DNA of 64,000 bases from Actinomycetota bacterium (GTDB taxonomy: Bacteria; Actinomycetota; Thermoleophilia; Solirubrobacterales; 70-9), in assembly GCA_005885405.1 (NCBI GenBank), contig VAYN01000018.1, positions 87,596 to 151,595 of the forward strand. Direction: 5' to 3'. The notes beneath the pieces were generated by a model that made no database searches, was not told where the DNA came from, and worked only from the letters and a program-made list of their open reading frames with translations. A program made the translations under genes and the position numbers. Shown here one piece after another: positions 11,849 through 21,948 of the stretch (the stretch's first letter is position 1; every line of letters begins with the position of its first letter).

Positions 11849-12043
11849 ATGACTCCGCGTCCAGCCGCCGGGCTCTGCGACAGCTGCCGCCACCAGCGGC
11901 TAGTGCCGAATACCCGCGGCTCGGTCTTCTCGCTCTGCGAGCGCTCGCAGAGCGACCCCGCCTATCCGCGTTACCCGCGGCTGCCGGTGTTCAGGTGCCC
12001 GGGGTGGGAGCCGGATCCGGCCGCTCCCGAGCCGCCCCGATAG
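11849..12043 (+). CDS. Small Cys-containing conserved hypothetical protein
   Basis: CDSCRHQRLVPNTRGSVFSLCERS...YPRYPRLPVFRCPGWEP; overlaps convergent gene end by 53 nt. Confidence 0.65.
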   Translation: MTPRPAAGLCDSCRHQRLVPNTRGSVFSLCERSQSDPAYPRYPRLPVFRCPGWEPDPAAPEPPR

Positions 12044-12890
12044 CGGCTCCGATCAGGCCGAGGCCGAAGATCGCGGCTGCGATGCCGACGAGGAAGCCGA
12101 GGATCGGCACCAGGGCGAGGACCCGCAGTATCGCCAGCCCCGCCAGAAAGGCCCAGATCCGGCCTTTCGGCTCCTTGACGAGGCGCCGCCCGAGGGCATA
12201 GGCCGAGGCGACGTAGGCGAGCGCGACCAGCGGCAGCAGGGCGAGGAGGACGATGAAGGCGAGGGGGAGCCCGACCAGCGTTACCGCCGCAATTGCCCCG
12301 GCGACCGGCAGCGCGATCGCGACCGCGAACCCGATCCCGATCACCGGGCCGATGCGCTCCCGTGAGCGGGCCGCGACCGCCTCGGCCGCACGCGGCGCGA
12401 TCAGCAGCAACAGCACGCCGAGGATCGCCATCGAGATGCCGACGGCAAGCCAGAAGAGGAAGAAGCTGATGAAGGGGAGGAAGTCGACTGAGTCGAACCC
12501 GTCCTCCTTCGAGACGTCGCCGCGGACGATCGCCGCTCCGGCGACGATCGGTTGCTCGTCCCCGTAGTGGACGTTGCCCTTGATCAACGCCCTGGGAAGT
12601 ACCCGGGCCTGGCCACCGATGGTGACGAGGCTGCCGTCGATCATGCCGCTGACGAGGGCATCGCCGGAGACCAGGACGACGTCGCCATCGACGTGCCCAA
12701 GCAGGGTCAGGTCGCCGCTGACGATGAAGACACCGTCGACGGTCTGGCCGCGGGGGACGGTGACGTCGCCGGAGATGACGACGATCGCGTCGCCATCATC
12801 GGTCTCGGTTTGAGCGGCCGAAACCGTCGCCGGCAGAACGAACGCGGCGAGGAAGGCGAGGACGACCAGGGACGAGACGCGCCGCATCAC
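11991..12890 (-). CDS. Polymer-forming (bactofilin-like) N-terminal region plus multi-TM membrane protein
   Basis: Signal peptide; GDVTVPRGQTVDGVFIVSGDLTLLGHVDGDVVLVSGDALVSG beta-repeat; 4 TM segments. Confidence 0.75.
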   Translation of the reverse strand: MMRRVSSLVVLAFLAAFVLPATVSAAQTETDDGDAIVVISGDVTVPRGQTVDGVFIVSGDLTLLGHVDGDVVLVSGDALVSGMIDGSLVTIGGQARVLPRALIKGNVHYGDEQPIVAGAAIVRGDVSKEDGFDSVDFLPFISFFLFWLAVGISMAILGVLLLLIAPRAAEAVAARSRERIGPVIGIGFAVAIALPVAGAIAAVTLVGLPLAFIVLLALLPLVALAYVASAYALGRRLVKEPKGRIWAFLAGLAILRVLALVPILGFLVGIAAAIFGLGLIGAAIGAARERPDPAPTPGT

Positions 12891-12910
12891 GCCCCCAGCC
12901 TATCCCTCTG

Positions 12911-13309
12911 TCAGGCGCGCATCGGGTCCGGTTCACCGAGCTTGCTGCGGTCCGGCGCCTCGTAGACGCCACCGGGGACGCCGCCGATCACGACCATCCG
13001 CATCCCCTCGGCCCCGGGCCACACCTTCCGCTTCGTCGCCGGGCCAACGCGGACCATGTGGTCGGGGTCGAGCGGGAAGCGCTCGCCCTCGATCTCGATC
13101 TCACCGCTACCGCGAAGCGCCATGAAGACCTCCTCCTGGCCTTCCTCGGCGTGGTCGTGGTCGGGGTAGTCCCCGTAGTTCGGCGGCAGGTCGATCACCT
13201 GCAGGCCGAAGGCGGTCACGCCCAACTCGGCTCGCGCACGTTTGCAGCCGCCGAGGAAGATCGCCTCCATCTCGTCGATCTTCTTCACTGCGTAGTCGCT
13301 CATCTCCAC
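12911..13309 (-). CDS. Cupin-domain protein
   Basis: HDHAEEGQEEVFMALRGSGEIEIEGERFPLDPDHMVRVGP. Confidence 0.85.
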   Translation of the reverse strand: MEMSDYAVKKIDEMEAIFLGGCKRARAELGVTAFGLQVIDLPPNYGDYPDHDHAEEGQEEVFMALRGSGEIEIEGERFPLDPDHMVRVGPATKRKVWPGAEGMRMVVIGGVPGGVYEAPDRSKLGEPDPMRA

Positions 13310-13352
13310 TCCTCCACCTGTCTGGTTGCCGGGTTCTTGCCCGTCTCGTTAA

Positions 13353-13364
13353 ACGAACGTTCGT
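13353..13364. promoter_or_regulatory. Palindrome ACGAACGTTCGT in divergent cupin/TetR promoter
   Basis: Perfect 12-bp palindrome 16 bp upstream of tetR start. Confidence 0.6.
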
Positions 13365-13379
13365 GCTTTTTTATATCGT

Positions 13380-13970
13380 GTGTCTGTGACTCCCGTCACC
13401 GAGAAGGGCTCCGCCACCCGCGCCTCGATCCTCGACCGCGCCGTCGACCTCGCCTCCGCCGAAGGCCTGGAGGGGCTGACGATCGGCCGCCTTGCCGCCG
13501 AGCTGCAGATGAGCAAGAGCGGGCTCTTCGCCCACTTCGGCTCCAAGCAAGAGCTGCAGCTGGCGACCGTCGGCGCCGCCGCGGAGCGTTTCCGCGCCCG
13601 CGTCATCGACCCCGCTCTGGAGCTGCCCGATGGGGCTCCGCGGCTGCGGGCGATGGCCGAGAGCTACCTCGATCAGCTCCAGGATTACTCCGGCGGCTGC
13701 TTCTGGGCCGCCAGTTCGGCTGAGTACGACGACCGCCCCGGACCCGTCCGCGACGCGATCGCCGCCTCGCTCGATGCCTGGACCGGGGAGCTCGAGCGCC
13801 AGGCTCGGGTCGCCGGAGTCGAGAACCCCGAGCGCTTTGCCTTCGAGCTCTACTCGCTGGTGATGGGGGCGAACTCGCGCTATCGCCTCAGCGGCCGCGA
13901 GGCCGTCTTCGAGTACGCGCGCGATGCGATCGACGCGCTGCTGGCGGAGCTGCCCGGCGAAACCGGGTAG
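13380..13970 (+). CDS. TetR-family transcriptional regulator
   Basis: TRASILDRAVDLASAEGLEGLTIGRLAAELQMSKSGLFAHFGSKQEL. Confidence 0.93.
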   Translation: MSVTPVTEKGSATRASILDRAVDLASAEGLEGLTIGRLAAELQMSKSGLFAHFGSKQELQLATVGAAAERFRARVIDPALELPDGAPRLRAMAESYLDQLQDYSGGCFWAASSAEYDDRPGPVRDAIAASLDAWTGELERQARVAGVENPERFAFELYSLVMGANSRYRLSGREAVFEYARDAIDALLAELPGETG

Positions 13971-14010
13971 GTACGGTCTTCGGACCAAGCCCCCTCGGAA
14001 GGAGCCTCAG

Positions 14011-14856
14011 ATGGACATCGCGATCGGTCTTCCCAACGCCGTGCCAGGAACCAGCGGAGAGCAGCTGACCGAGTGGGCGCGGCGCGCAGAGGCCCGCGGC
14101 TTCTCCAGCCTCGGCACGATCGACCGCGTCGCCTATCCCAACCTCGAGCCGCTTACCGCGCTTGCCGCCGCGGCGGCGGTAACCGAGCGGATCGGGCTCG
14201 CCACCACCGTCCTGCTCGGGCCGCTGCGGGTCAACCCGGTCGTGCTCGCCAAGCAGGCCTACAGCGTCCACGTGATCTCCGGCGGCCGGATGACCCTCGG
14301 GATCGGGCTCGGCGGCCGCGACGACGACTACGAGGTCACCGGCGTCGACACCAGCACGCGCGGGCGGGACCTCGACGCGATGCTTGAGCGGATCAAGGAG
14401 GTATGGGAGGGGGAGGAGGTCGGCCCCGAGCACCACTCCGATCCCCGGATCCTGGTCGGCGGCTCGGTCGAGGCATCGTTTAAGCGCGCCGCCCGTTTCG
14501 GCGACGGCTGGATCGCCGCCGGGGCGCCGCCGGACCAGTTCGCCGAGTGGCGGCAGGGGTTCGAGCGGGCCTGGTCGGAGTCCGGCCGCAGCGAGCAGCC
14601 GCAGAACGCCGCCCTCGCCTACTTCTCCCTCGGCGACCGCGCCGAGGAGGACGCCCGCGCCTACCTCACCGACTACTACGCCTGGCTCGGAGAGGACACG
14701 GCGAACTTCATCGCCGGTTCGGCGGCAAAGGATGCGGAGACCGTCCAGCAGTACCTCGCCGCATTCGAGGGAGCCGGCTGTCAGGAGCTCTTCCTCTTCC
14801 CGAGCTCGAGCGACCCAGCCCAGGTCGACCTGCTGGCTGACGCCGCCGGGCTGTAG
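14011..14856 (+). CDS. LLM-class flavin-dependent oxidoreductase
   Basis: MDIAIGLPNAVPGTSGEQLTEWARRAEARGFSSLGTIDRV; GGRMTLGIGLGGRDDDY; GGSVEASFKRAARFGDGWIA. Confidence 0.9.
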   Translation: MDIAIGLPNAVPGTSGEQLTEWARRAEARGFSSLGTIDRVAYPNLEPLTALAAAAAVTERIGLATTVLLGPLRVNPVVLAKQAYSVHVISGGRMTLGIGLGGRDDDYEVTGVDTSTRGRDLDAMLERIKEVWEGEEVGPEHHSDPRILVGGSVEASFKRAARFGDGWIAAGAPPDQFAEWRQGFERAWSESGRSEQPQNAALAYFSLGDRAEEDARAYLTDYYAWLGEDTANFIAGSAAKDAETVQQYLAAFEGAGCQELFLFPSSSDPAQVDLLADAAGL

Positions 14857-14860
14857 CCGG

Positions 14861-15445
14861 GTGCCGGGCCCGCCCGACGAGCTCCCGGTCCTCCTCTTCG
14901 CCGCTCCCGCCGAGCTTGAGGCATGGCTGGAGGAGAACCACGAGTCCGCTGGCGGCGTCTGGCTGAAGATCGCGAAGAAAGGAGCGCCCGAGCCCAGCGT
15001 CACCTACGCCGAGGCCCTTGAGGTGGCGCTCTGCTTCGGCTGGATCGACAGCCAGAAGCGAGGCCTCGACGAGACCCACTTCCTGCAGCGCTTCACGCCG
15101 CGCCGCCCCCGTGGCCGCTGGTCGAAGATCAACCGCGAGAAGGCCGAAGCCCTGATCGAGGCAGGGCGGATGCGGCCGGCAGGCCTCGCCCAGGTTGAGG
15201 CGGCGAGGGCGGACGGCCGCTGGGAGGCCGCCTACGAGGGCCAGAGCGCGGCCAAGGTTCCGCCGGATCTGCAGCGCGAGCTCGACGCCAACCCGGCCGC
15301 GGCCGAGTTCTTCGCTTCCCTTGACGGCGCCAACCGCTACGCGATCCTCTACCGCCTCGACGAGGCGAAGAAGCCGGAGACGCGGGAGCGGCGCCTGCGC
15401 AAGTTCGTCGGCATGCTCGAGCGGGGCGAGAAGATCCACCAGTAA
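14861..15445 (+). CDS. YdeI/OmpD-associated family protein
   Basis: WLEENHESAGGVWLKIAKKGA...VTYAEALEVALCFGWIDSQKRGLDETHFLQRFTPRRPRGRWSKINREKAEALIEAGRM; GTG start 14861. Confidence 0.85.
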   Translation: MPGPPDELPVLLFAAPAELEAWLEENHESAGGVWLKIAKKGAPEPSVTYAEALEVALCFGWIDSQKRGLDETHFLQRFTPRRPRGRWSKINREKAEALIEAGRMRPAGLAQVEAARADGRWEAAYEGQSAAKVPPDLQRELDANPAAAEFFASLDGANRYAILYRLDEAKKPETRERRLRKFVGMLERGEKIHQ

Positions 15446-15465
15446 CCCTCCCTACACTCGACGGC

Positions 15466-16404
15466 GTGGATCGTGAGCTGCTGACGACGACTCTCGCCGA
15501 GGCGGGTGAGCCTCCGTACCGCACCAAACAGGTGTGGGAGTGGGTGGCGCGCGGGGCGCGCTCCTACGAGGAGATGACGAACCTGCCGGCGGGGCTGCGC
15601 GAGCGGCTCTCCGCGGCGGTGCCGGTTTCGACCCTGACCGTCGCCGCCGAGGCGAAGTCAGACGACGGGACCGTCAAGACCCTCTTCCACACCGCCGATG
15701 GACGGCCGATCGAGGCGGTGCTGATGCGCTACCGTGACGGCCGCCGCTCGGTCTGCCTCTCCTCGCAGTCCGGTTGCCCACTCACCTGCAGCTTCTGCGC
15801 CACCGGGCAGATGAAGTTCGGCCGCAACCTCGAGGTCGACGAGATCCTCGACCAAGCGCTCCACTTCCGCCGCAGTGAAGAGATCGACCACGTCGTCTTC
15901 ATGGGGATGGGGGAGCCGACGATGAACATCGACAACGTCCTTGCCGCCTGCGAACGGCTGCCCGACCTCGGCGTCACCAACCGCCGCACCGCGATCTCGA
16001 CGGTCGGCTGGGTGCCGGGGATCTACCGCCTGGCCGAATGCGAGATGCCGGTCAGCCTTGCCCTTTCCCTGCACGCTCCCAACGACGGCCTGCGCTCGCA
16101 GATCATGCCGGTCAACGAGCGCTACCCGATCGCCGAGGTCCTCGCCGCCTGCGAGCGCTACCGGGCCACCCGCCGTCGCAAGGTCTTCGTCGAGTACGTG
16201 ATGCTCGACGGCGTCAACGACCACCCCGAGCACGCCAACCTCATCCCCTACAACCCGACCGGTGCCTACGACGGCTCCTCGCCGGAGCGGATCGAGCGCT
16301 TCCGGGCGATCCTCGCCGAGCACCGGGTCACCGCCACCGTCCGCCTCACCCGCGGCCGCGACATCGACGCCGCCTGCGGCCAACTCGCCGCCACCGCCTC
16401 CTGA
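15466..16404 (+). CDS. rlmN: 23S rRNA (adenine2503-C2)-methyltransferase-like radical SAM protein with internal deletion
   Basis: SSQSGCPLTCSFCATGQMKFGRNLEVDEI; FMGMGEPTMNIDNV; RGRDIDAACGQLA; about 14 residues missing between PEHA and NLIPYNP. Confidence 0.9.
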   Translation: MDRELLTTTLAEAGEPPYRTKQVWEWVARGARSYEEMTNLPAGLRERLSAAVPVSTLTVAAEAKSDDGTVKTLFHTADGRPIEAVLMRYRDGRRSVCLSSQSGCPLTCSFCATGQMKFGRNLEVDEILDQALHFRRSEEIDHVVFMGMGEPTMNIDNVLAACERLPDLGVTNRRTAISTVGWVPGIYRLAECEMPVSLALSLHAPNDGLRSQIMPVNERYPIAEVLAACERYRATRRRKVFVEYVMLDGVNDHPEHANLIPYNPTGAYDGSSPERIERFRAILAEHRVTATVRLTRGRDIDAACGQLAATAS

Positions 16405-16424
16405 AACTGGCCAGTCAGCCAGTT
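16405..16424. promoter_or_regulatory. Perfect inverted repeat AACTGGC-cagtca-GCCAGTT upstream of P450
   Basis: 7-bp perfect arms, 6-nt spacer, 14 bp before P450 ATG. Confidence 0.6.
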
Positions 16425-16437
16425 ACGATCCCCGGGG

Positions 16438-17874
16438 ATGGCAACGGTCGATACCACGACGCCCGTCGCGCGCCCGCCGGAGATGTCCGGCAACCCGGTG
16501 CGGCGGGTCGTCGGCGACTTCGTCGACGAGTGGCGGGGGAGGGGGAAGTTCCCGCCGGGTCACACCGACTTCAGCTGGGTCCGCACCCACCAGATCGCCC
16601 ACGACCCGCTGCCGCTGCTGCTCGATGCCTACGAAGAGTTCGGCCCGATCTTCAGCCTGCGGCTGCTGCACTCGCGGGTCGTCTTCATGCTCGGCCCCGA
16701 GGCCAACCACTTCGTCACCGTCGGCCACCCGGAGAACTTCCACTGGCGCGAGTCGAGCTTCGGCGACCTGATCCCGCTGCTCGGCGACGGCCTGCTCACC
16801 GTCGACGAGGATTACCACGACCGCGCCCGGGCGATCATGATGCCCGCCTTCCACCGCGAGCAGATCGCGGCCATGACCGAGGCGATGACGATCGAGGCCG
16901 ACCAAGCGATCGTCGCGCTCCCCGTCGACGAGGTCGTCGACATCTACGAGTGGATGCGCAACCTGGCGATGCGGATCGCGATGCGGGCGCTGCTCGGGCT
17001 CGACCCCGACGAGGCCGGCAAGGGCGCCGCGGCAGCCGAGCACTTCGAGCGCGCGCTCGGCTACTACGGGATCGACTTCGGCCTGCGGCTGCTGCGCGGG
17101 CCGGGCTCGCCCTGGCGCAAGCTGGTCTCATCCCGCGAGGTCCTCGACGAGATCGTCTTCGGCGAGATCGCCCGCCGCCGCGCTCACCCTGATCCCGGCC
17201 GCCGCGACATCCTCAGCCTCCTGGCCGCCGCCCGCGGCGCCGGCGGCGAGGAATTCAGCGATCGCGAGATCCGCGACCAGTTGATGACGCTGATGTTCGC
17301 CGGCCACGACACCTCGACCTCGACCCTGACCTTCATGCTGCACGAGCTGGCGCGCCACCCCGAGGTGACCCGTCGCCTGCACGAGGAGCAGGACCGGGTC
17401 CTGGGCGGCGGCAGCCCAACCGCGCTGCAGCTGGAAAAGGAGATGCCCTACCTGGACACGGTCCTCGACGAGGTCCTGCGGCTCTACCCGCCGGCCTGGA
17501 TCGGCCCGCGGCGGGCGATCCGCGAATACGAGTTCGGCGGCTACACGGTCCCCCGCGGCGCCTACGTCAACTACTGCTCCTGGGCCAGCCACCGGCTACC
17601 CGAGGTCTTCCCCGAGCCCGAGGCCTTCATTCCCGAGCGCTTCACCCGCGAGCGCAAGGCAGCCCTGCCCCGCGGCGCCTACGTTCCCTTCGGCGGCGGC
17701 TCCCGGATCTGCATCGGCAAGCGCTTCGGCCAGACCGAGGTGAAGCTGGTCGCGACGAAGCTCCTCCAGCGCCTGCGAATCGACGCCCTCCCGGGCCGGA
17801 CGATGACGATCCGCCAGATGCCGACGCTCTCGCCCAAGGGCGGGCTGCGGATGCGGGTCTCGCCGCGCTCCTGA
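16438..17874 (+). CDS. Cytochrome P450
   Basis: LMTLMFAGHDTSTSTLTFML; YLDTVLDEVLRLYPPAW; FGGGSRICIGKRF heme loop. Confidence 0.96.
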   Translation: MATVDTTTPVARPPEMSGNPVRRVVGDFVDEWRGRGKFPPGHTDFSWVRTHQIAHDPLPLLLDAYEEFGPIFSLRLLHSRVVFMLGPEANHFVTVGHPENFHWRESSFGDLIPLLGDGLLTVDEDYHDRARAIMMPAFHREQIAAMTEAMTIEADQAIVALPVDEVVDIYEWMRNLAMRIAMRALLGLDPDEAGKGAAAAEHFERALGYYGIDFGLRLLRGPGSPWRKLVSSREVLDEIVFGEIARRRAHPDPGRRDILSLLAAARGAGGEEFSDREIRDQLMTLMFAGHDTSTSTLTFMLHELARHPEVTRRLHEEQDRVLGGGSPTALQLEKEMPYLDTVLDEVLRLYPPAWIGPRRAIREYEFGGYTVPRGAYVNYCSWASHRLPEVFPEPEAFIPERFTRERKAALPRGAYVPFGGGSRICIGKRFGQTEVKLVATKLLQRLRIDALPGRTMTIRQMPTLSPKGGLRMRVSPRS

Positions 17875-17899
17875 GTTCTCTGCGATTCTTTTCCATGTG

Positions 17900-19066
17900 A
17901 TGAAGTGGTTCATCGGGCTGCTGGCGACGATTGCGCTGCTGGTCGCGCCTGCCGCCCCCGCCGCCGTCTACTGGGACGAATCCGGGACCCTCGGCGCCGC
18001 CAACTTGGACGGCAGCAGCCCGAACCCGAAATATCTGCTCTTCCGGCATCTGGCAGGGCCGACCTGCGACGTGGCGGTGACCGCCACCCACCTCTACTGG
18101 TGCGAATGGTTCGGGATCTGGAGGGTCAACCTGGAAGGGCCGGCTGTTCCCACCCAGATCGTCTCCGGCCTCGACAACCCCGGTGGGATCGCCGTTGACG
18201 GCAGTCACGTCTACTGGGTCAACCGCGGAGCGGGCTCAATCGGCCGGGCGGCGCTTGACGGATCGGCACGCGAAGACAGCTTCATCTCCGGCCTCAGAGA
18301 ACCTTCCGAGGTGGCGGTCGACGATCGCTACCTGTACTGGGTCACCTTCAACGAAATCGGCCGCGCCCGCCTGGACGGCACCGGAATCGAGAAGGCATTC
18401 GTCGAAACGATCCCGGCCGGTCCTGGATTGGCGGCTGATTCGAACTATCTCTACTGGAGCGGTGAACGCGCGATCGGCCGCGCCCGTCTCACCGATGGGA
18501 AGGGAGTCGACCCAGACTTCATCGGCGGCCTGGACCACGTCGGCACGATCGCCGTCGACTCCGGGCACCTCTACTGGATGAACACGCCGGAAGGGATGTA
18601 CTACTCGACGATAGGTCGCGCCGCCACCGACGGCAGCGATGTGAACAAGTCCTGGATCCCGACGCAGAAGTTCAATGCGACGAGCGTCGCCGTTGACGGA
18701 CGCCCCTCGCCGCCTCCGCTTCCCCTGCCGTCACGGTCGTTCCACATCGGCAAAGTGAGCCACAGCCGCATTGACGGAAGCGCCGTCATCCACATCAGCG
18801 TCCCCGAACGCGGCGACCTCGTGGTCAGCGGCCCCGGGATCAGCTGGAGGGTGAACAAGGGACCGGAACCGCCCTCCTACCGCTACGGCTCCTTCAACTG
18901 GCGCCTCAAGCTCTGGCCGGGCAAAACCCGCTTCGGCAAGAAGATCCGCACCCGCCTCCGCAACAAAGGCCGCGCCCGGCTGACCCTGAAGCTGACCTAC
19001 ACCGAAGAAGGCCAGCTGCCGCTGACGGTCGAAAAGCGGCTGGCGCTAGTGCAGCGCCGCCGCTGA
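17900..19066 (+). CDS. Secreted YWTD-like beta-propeller protein
   Basis: Signal peptide; repeated (L/V)YW...GxIGRAxLDG units. Confidence 0.75.
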   Translation: MKWFIGLLATIALLVAPAAPAAVYWDESGTLGAANLDGSSPNPKYLLFRHLAGPTCDVAVTATHLYWCEWFGIWRVNLEGPAVPTQIVSGLDNPGGIAVDGSHVYWVNRGAGSIGRAALDGSAREDSFISGLREPSEVAVDDRYLYWVTFNEIGRARLDGTGIEKAFVETIPAGPGLAADSNYLYWSGERAIGRARLTDGKGVDPDFIGGLDHVGTIAVDSGHLYWMNTPEGMYYSTIGRAATDGSDVNKSWIPTQKFNATSVAVDGRPSPPPLPLPSRSFHIGKVSHSRIDGSAVIHISVPERGDLVVSGPGISWRVNKGPEPPSYRYGSFNWRLKLWPGKTRFGKKIRTRLRNKGRARLTLKLTYTEEGQLPLTVEKRLALVQRRR

Positions 19067-19085
19067 TCGAACCGCCTGCAGCGCC

Positions 19086-21230
19086 CTACTTGATGAACAG
19101 CATCTCCTCGTACTTCGGCAGCGGCCAGAGCTCGTCGGCGACGACGCTCTCGAGCTTGTCGGCCGCCTCGCGGACGTTGTCCATCGCCGCCAGCTGCTTG
19201 TCGCGGGCGTGAACCGCCATCTCCAGGCCCTCGAGGCCCGGGTCGGCATTGGCGGCTTCGAGCTCGCCGAGGCCGGCGACTAGCTCGTCGACGAGGCCGC
19301 GGACCTCGCCCTCGATCGCCGAGACCCCGGACTCGCCGATCAGGGCGAGGTAGCGCAGGGCGGCGGGCAGGATCATCGTCTTCGCGATCGAGAAGGTCGT
19401 CTCCGCCTCGATGTTGGCGCGGAGCCAGTACTGCTCGACCCAAACCTCGTAGCGGGACTCGAGCTCCGCTTTCGAGAGCACGTGGTAGTTCTCGAAGGCC
19501 TGCACGGTGCTGTCAGCGAGGACCTCCGGCAGCGCGTCCGGCGTCGTGCGCAGGTTCTTCAGCCCGCGCCGCTCGGCCTCCTGGTGCCACTCCTCGGAGT
19601 AGTTGTCGCCGCCGAAGCAGATCTGCTTATTGGCGAGGTAGGACTCTTTGACGATCTCGATCACGGCCTGCGGCATCTCCTCGCCGCCGTCCAGCTTCGC
19701 CTCGAGTTTGCCGGCGAGCTCGTCGATCGCCTCGGCCGCGATCGTGTTGAGGACCGTGTTCGGGAAGCCGAGCGACATGCTCGATCCCAGCGCCCGGAAC
19801 TCGAATTTGTTGCCGGTGAAGGCAAACGGCGAGGTCCGGTTGCGGTCGCCGCCGTGCATCGGCAGCGGCGGCAGCACCTGCGCCCCGAGGTCGAGGAAGG
19901 AGGCCGGGGTGTTGGGGTCGCCGAGGCCGGTCGCGATCGCCTCGAAGACTTTTTCCAGCTCGGCACCGAGGAAGATCGAGATGATCGCCGGCGGCGCCTC
20001 GTTCGCTCCGAGGCGGTGGTCCTGGCCGATGTTCGCGACCGAGGCGCGCAGCAGCCCCTGGTGCTTGTTAACCGCCTGAATCACCGCGGTGCAGAAGAAC
20101 AGGAAGTGGATGTTGTCCGCCGGCGTCTCGCCCGGGTTCAGCAGGTTGGCGCCGGTGTCGGTCCCCATCGACCAGTTGTTGTGCTTGCCGGAGCCGTTGA
20201 CGCCGGCGAAGGGCTTCTCGTGCAGGAGGCAGACGAGCCCGTAGCGGCGGGCGACGTTTTCCAGCGTCTGCATCAGCAGCTGCTGGTGGTCGGAGCCGAC
20301 GTTGGAGTTCTCGAAGATCGGCGCGATCTCGTACTGCGCCGGCGCCACCTCGTTGTGGCGGGTCTTGACCGGGATCCCGAGCTTGCGCATCTCCAGCTCG
20401 GACTCGAGCATGAAGGCGAGTACCCGCTCCGGGATCGACCCGAAGTAGTGGTCGTCGAGCTCATGGCCCTTTGGCGGCTTGGCGCCGAAGAGGGTGCGCC
20501 CGGTTGCGATCAGGTCGGGTCGCTCGAAGAAGTACTGCTCGTCGATCAGAAAGTACTCCTGCTCGGGGCCGACGGTGGTGAAGACGCGCTGGCTCTCTTC
20601 GTCGCCGAGCAACCGCAGCGCCTTGATCGCCGAGCGCGAGAGCGCATCCATCGAGCGCAGCAGCGGGATCTTGGCGTCGAGCGCCTCGCCGGTCCAGGAA
20701 GCAAACGCGGTCGGGATGCAGAGCAGCGCCCCGTTCGGGTTCTCGAGGATGAAGGCGGGGCTGGTCGGGTCCCAGGCGGTGTAGCCGCGGGCCTCGAAGG
20801 TGGCGCGGACGCCGCCGGTGGGGAAGGAGGAGGCGTCGGGCTCGCCCTGGATCAGCTCCTTGCCGGAGAAGCCGGCGATCGCCTCGCCTTCGCCGCCGGG
20901 CTCAAAGAAGGAGTCGTGCTTCTCCGCGGTGGCGCCGGTCAGCGGCTGGAACATGTGGGTGTAGTGGGTGGCGCCGTTCTCCAGCGCCCACTCCTTCATC
21001 GCCTCGGCGACGGCGTCGGCCAGGCTCGGGTCGAGCGCCTCGCCGCCCTCCAGGGTGGTCTGCAGCTTCTCGAAGACATCCTGCGGCAAGCGCTCCTTCT
21101 GCACGGAGGCGGAGAAGACGTTCTGGCCGAAGGGGTTGTTCTCCGGAAGGGTCAGGTCCTGCGCGCCGAGGGCTCCTCCGTTGGAGCTCCACTGGGCTGC
21201 GGTCACGTTCTGCTGGCGAATGCGAGTCAT
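19086..21230 (-). CDS. glnN: Glutamine synthetase type III
   Basis: 714 aa; [82 protein letters not shown]. Confidence 0.95.
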   Translation of the reverse strand: MTRIRQQNVTAAQWSSNGGALGAQDLTLPENNPFGQNVFSASVQKERLPQDVFEKLQTTLEGGEALDPSLADAVAEAMKEWALENGATHYTHMFQPLTGATAEKHDSFFEPGGEGEAIAGFSGKELIQGEPDASSFPTGGVRATFEARGYTAWDPTSPAFILENPNGALLCIPTAFASWTGEALDAKIPLLRSMDALSRSAIKALRLLGDEESQRVFTTVGPEQEYFLIDEQYFFERPDLIATGRTLFGAKPPKGHELDDHYFGSIPERVLAFMLESELEMRKLGIPVKTRHNEVAPAQYEIAPIFENSNVGSDHQQLLMQTLENVARRYGLVCLLHEKPFAGVNGSGKHNNWSMGTDTGANLLNPGETPADNIHFLFFCTAVIQAVNKHQGLLRASVANIGQDHRLGANEAPPAIISIFLGAELEKVFEAIATGLGDPNTPASFLDLGAQVLPPLPMHGGDRNRTSPFAFTGNKFEFRALGSSMSLGFPNTVLNTIAAEAIDELAGKLEAKLDGGEEMPQAVIEIVKESYLANKQICFGGDNYSEEWHQEAERRGLKNLRTTPDALPEVLADSTVQAFENYHVLSKAELESRYEVWVEQYWLRANIEAETTFSIAKTMILPAALRYLALIGESGVSAIEGEVRGLVDELVAGLGELEAANADPGLEGLEMAVHARDKQLAAMDNVREAADKLESVVADELWPLPKYEEMLFIK

Positions 21231-21344
21231 CGGTTCGGGTTCTCTCCCACTTATGCGCGCGCTCGTGGCGAGCGCGGTCGGTTTGAAGTCTCAGTCCCTC
21301 GAAAAGAGCATCACAGAGCCTAATAGGGCCTCGGTGATCGCGCT

Positions 21345-21362
21345 TTTGTACCGCCGTACAAA
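21345..21362. promoter_or_regulatory. Perfect inverted repeat TTTGTAC-CGCC-GTACAAA upstream of GSIII
   Basis: 7-bp arms in the glnN/NlpC intergenic region. Confidence 0.55.
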
Positions 21363-21393
21363 GCTGTGAGGGAGGCGCTTGTCCGCGGTGTCG

Positions 21394-21924
21394 CTAGGCG
21401 AGCGGCGTGGCGCTGAAGAGGCCGAGCGGGTGGCGCAGGCGGAAGCCGCCGGTGGGGCGCATCTGCTCGCTCCAACCGGGGCCGCTGCGGTCGCCGTCTT
21501 CGCTGTAGGAGGTGTCCCAGCGGAGGCCGGCGATCACCGCGAAGACGTGTTCCTTATTGGCGTAGATGCGGACCCAGGAGCCGCCGCCCCCGCCGCCCCA
21601 GCGCATGAATCCGGTCGAGTCCAGCGGCGATTCGAGCAGGCCGGCAGCGTGCATCACGTAGCTGACCGAGCCCGAGCAGTCATAGCCGCGGGAGTTCCAA
21701 CTGCGGTGTCCGCCGCCCCAGACGTAGGGACGGTGTCGGATCCGGTTTGCGGCTTCGATCATCGCCTTGACCGCGGGCGGGGCGGAGGCTGGGGCGACGG
21801 CGCGGCCTCCGGGCGTCAGCGTCGCCGCCGGGACCGCAGCCGAGGCCTGCGCGGCGCCGAGCAGGACACCACCGCAGAGCAGCGCGCACACCATCGTCGT
21901 CAGCAGCTTCCCCCACCTTCGCAT
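21394..21924 (-). CDS. Secreted NlpC/P60-like peptidase
   Basis: Signal peptide; RPYVWGGGHRSWNSRGYDCSGSVSYVMHAAGLL...EHVFAVIAGLRWDTS. Confidence 0.85.
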   Translation of the reverse strand: MRRWGKLLTTMVCALLCGGVLLGAAQASAAVPAATLTPGGRAVAPASAPPAVKAMIEAANRIRHRPYVWGGGHRSWNSRGYDCSGSVSYVMHAAGLLESPLDSTGFMRWGGGGGGSWVRIYANKEHVFAVIAGLRWDTSYSEDGDRSGPGWSEQMRPTGGFRLRHPLGLFSATPLA

Positions 21925-21948
21925 GAGGGATCTGTATCGACGCCTGGC

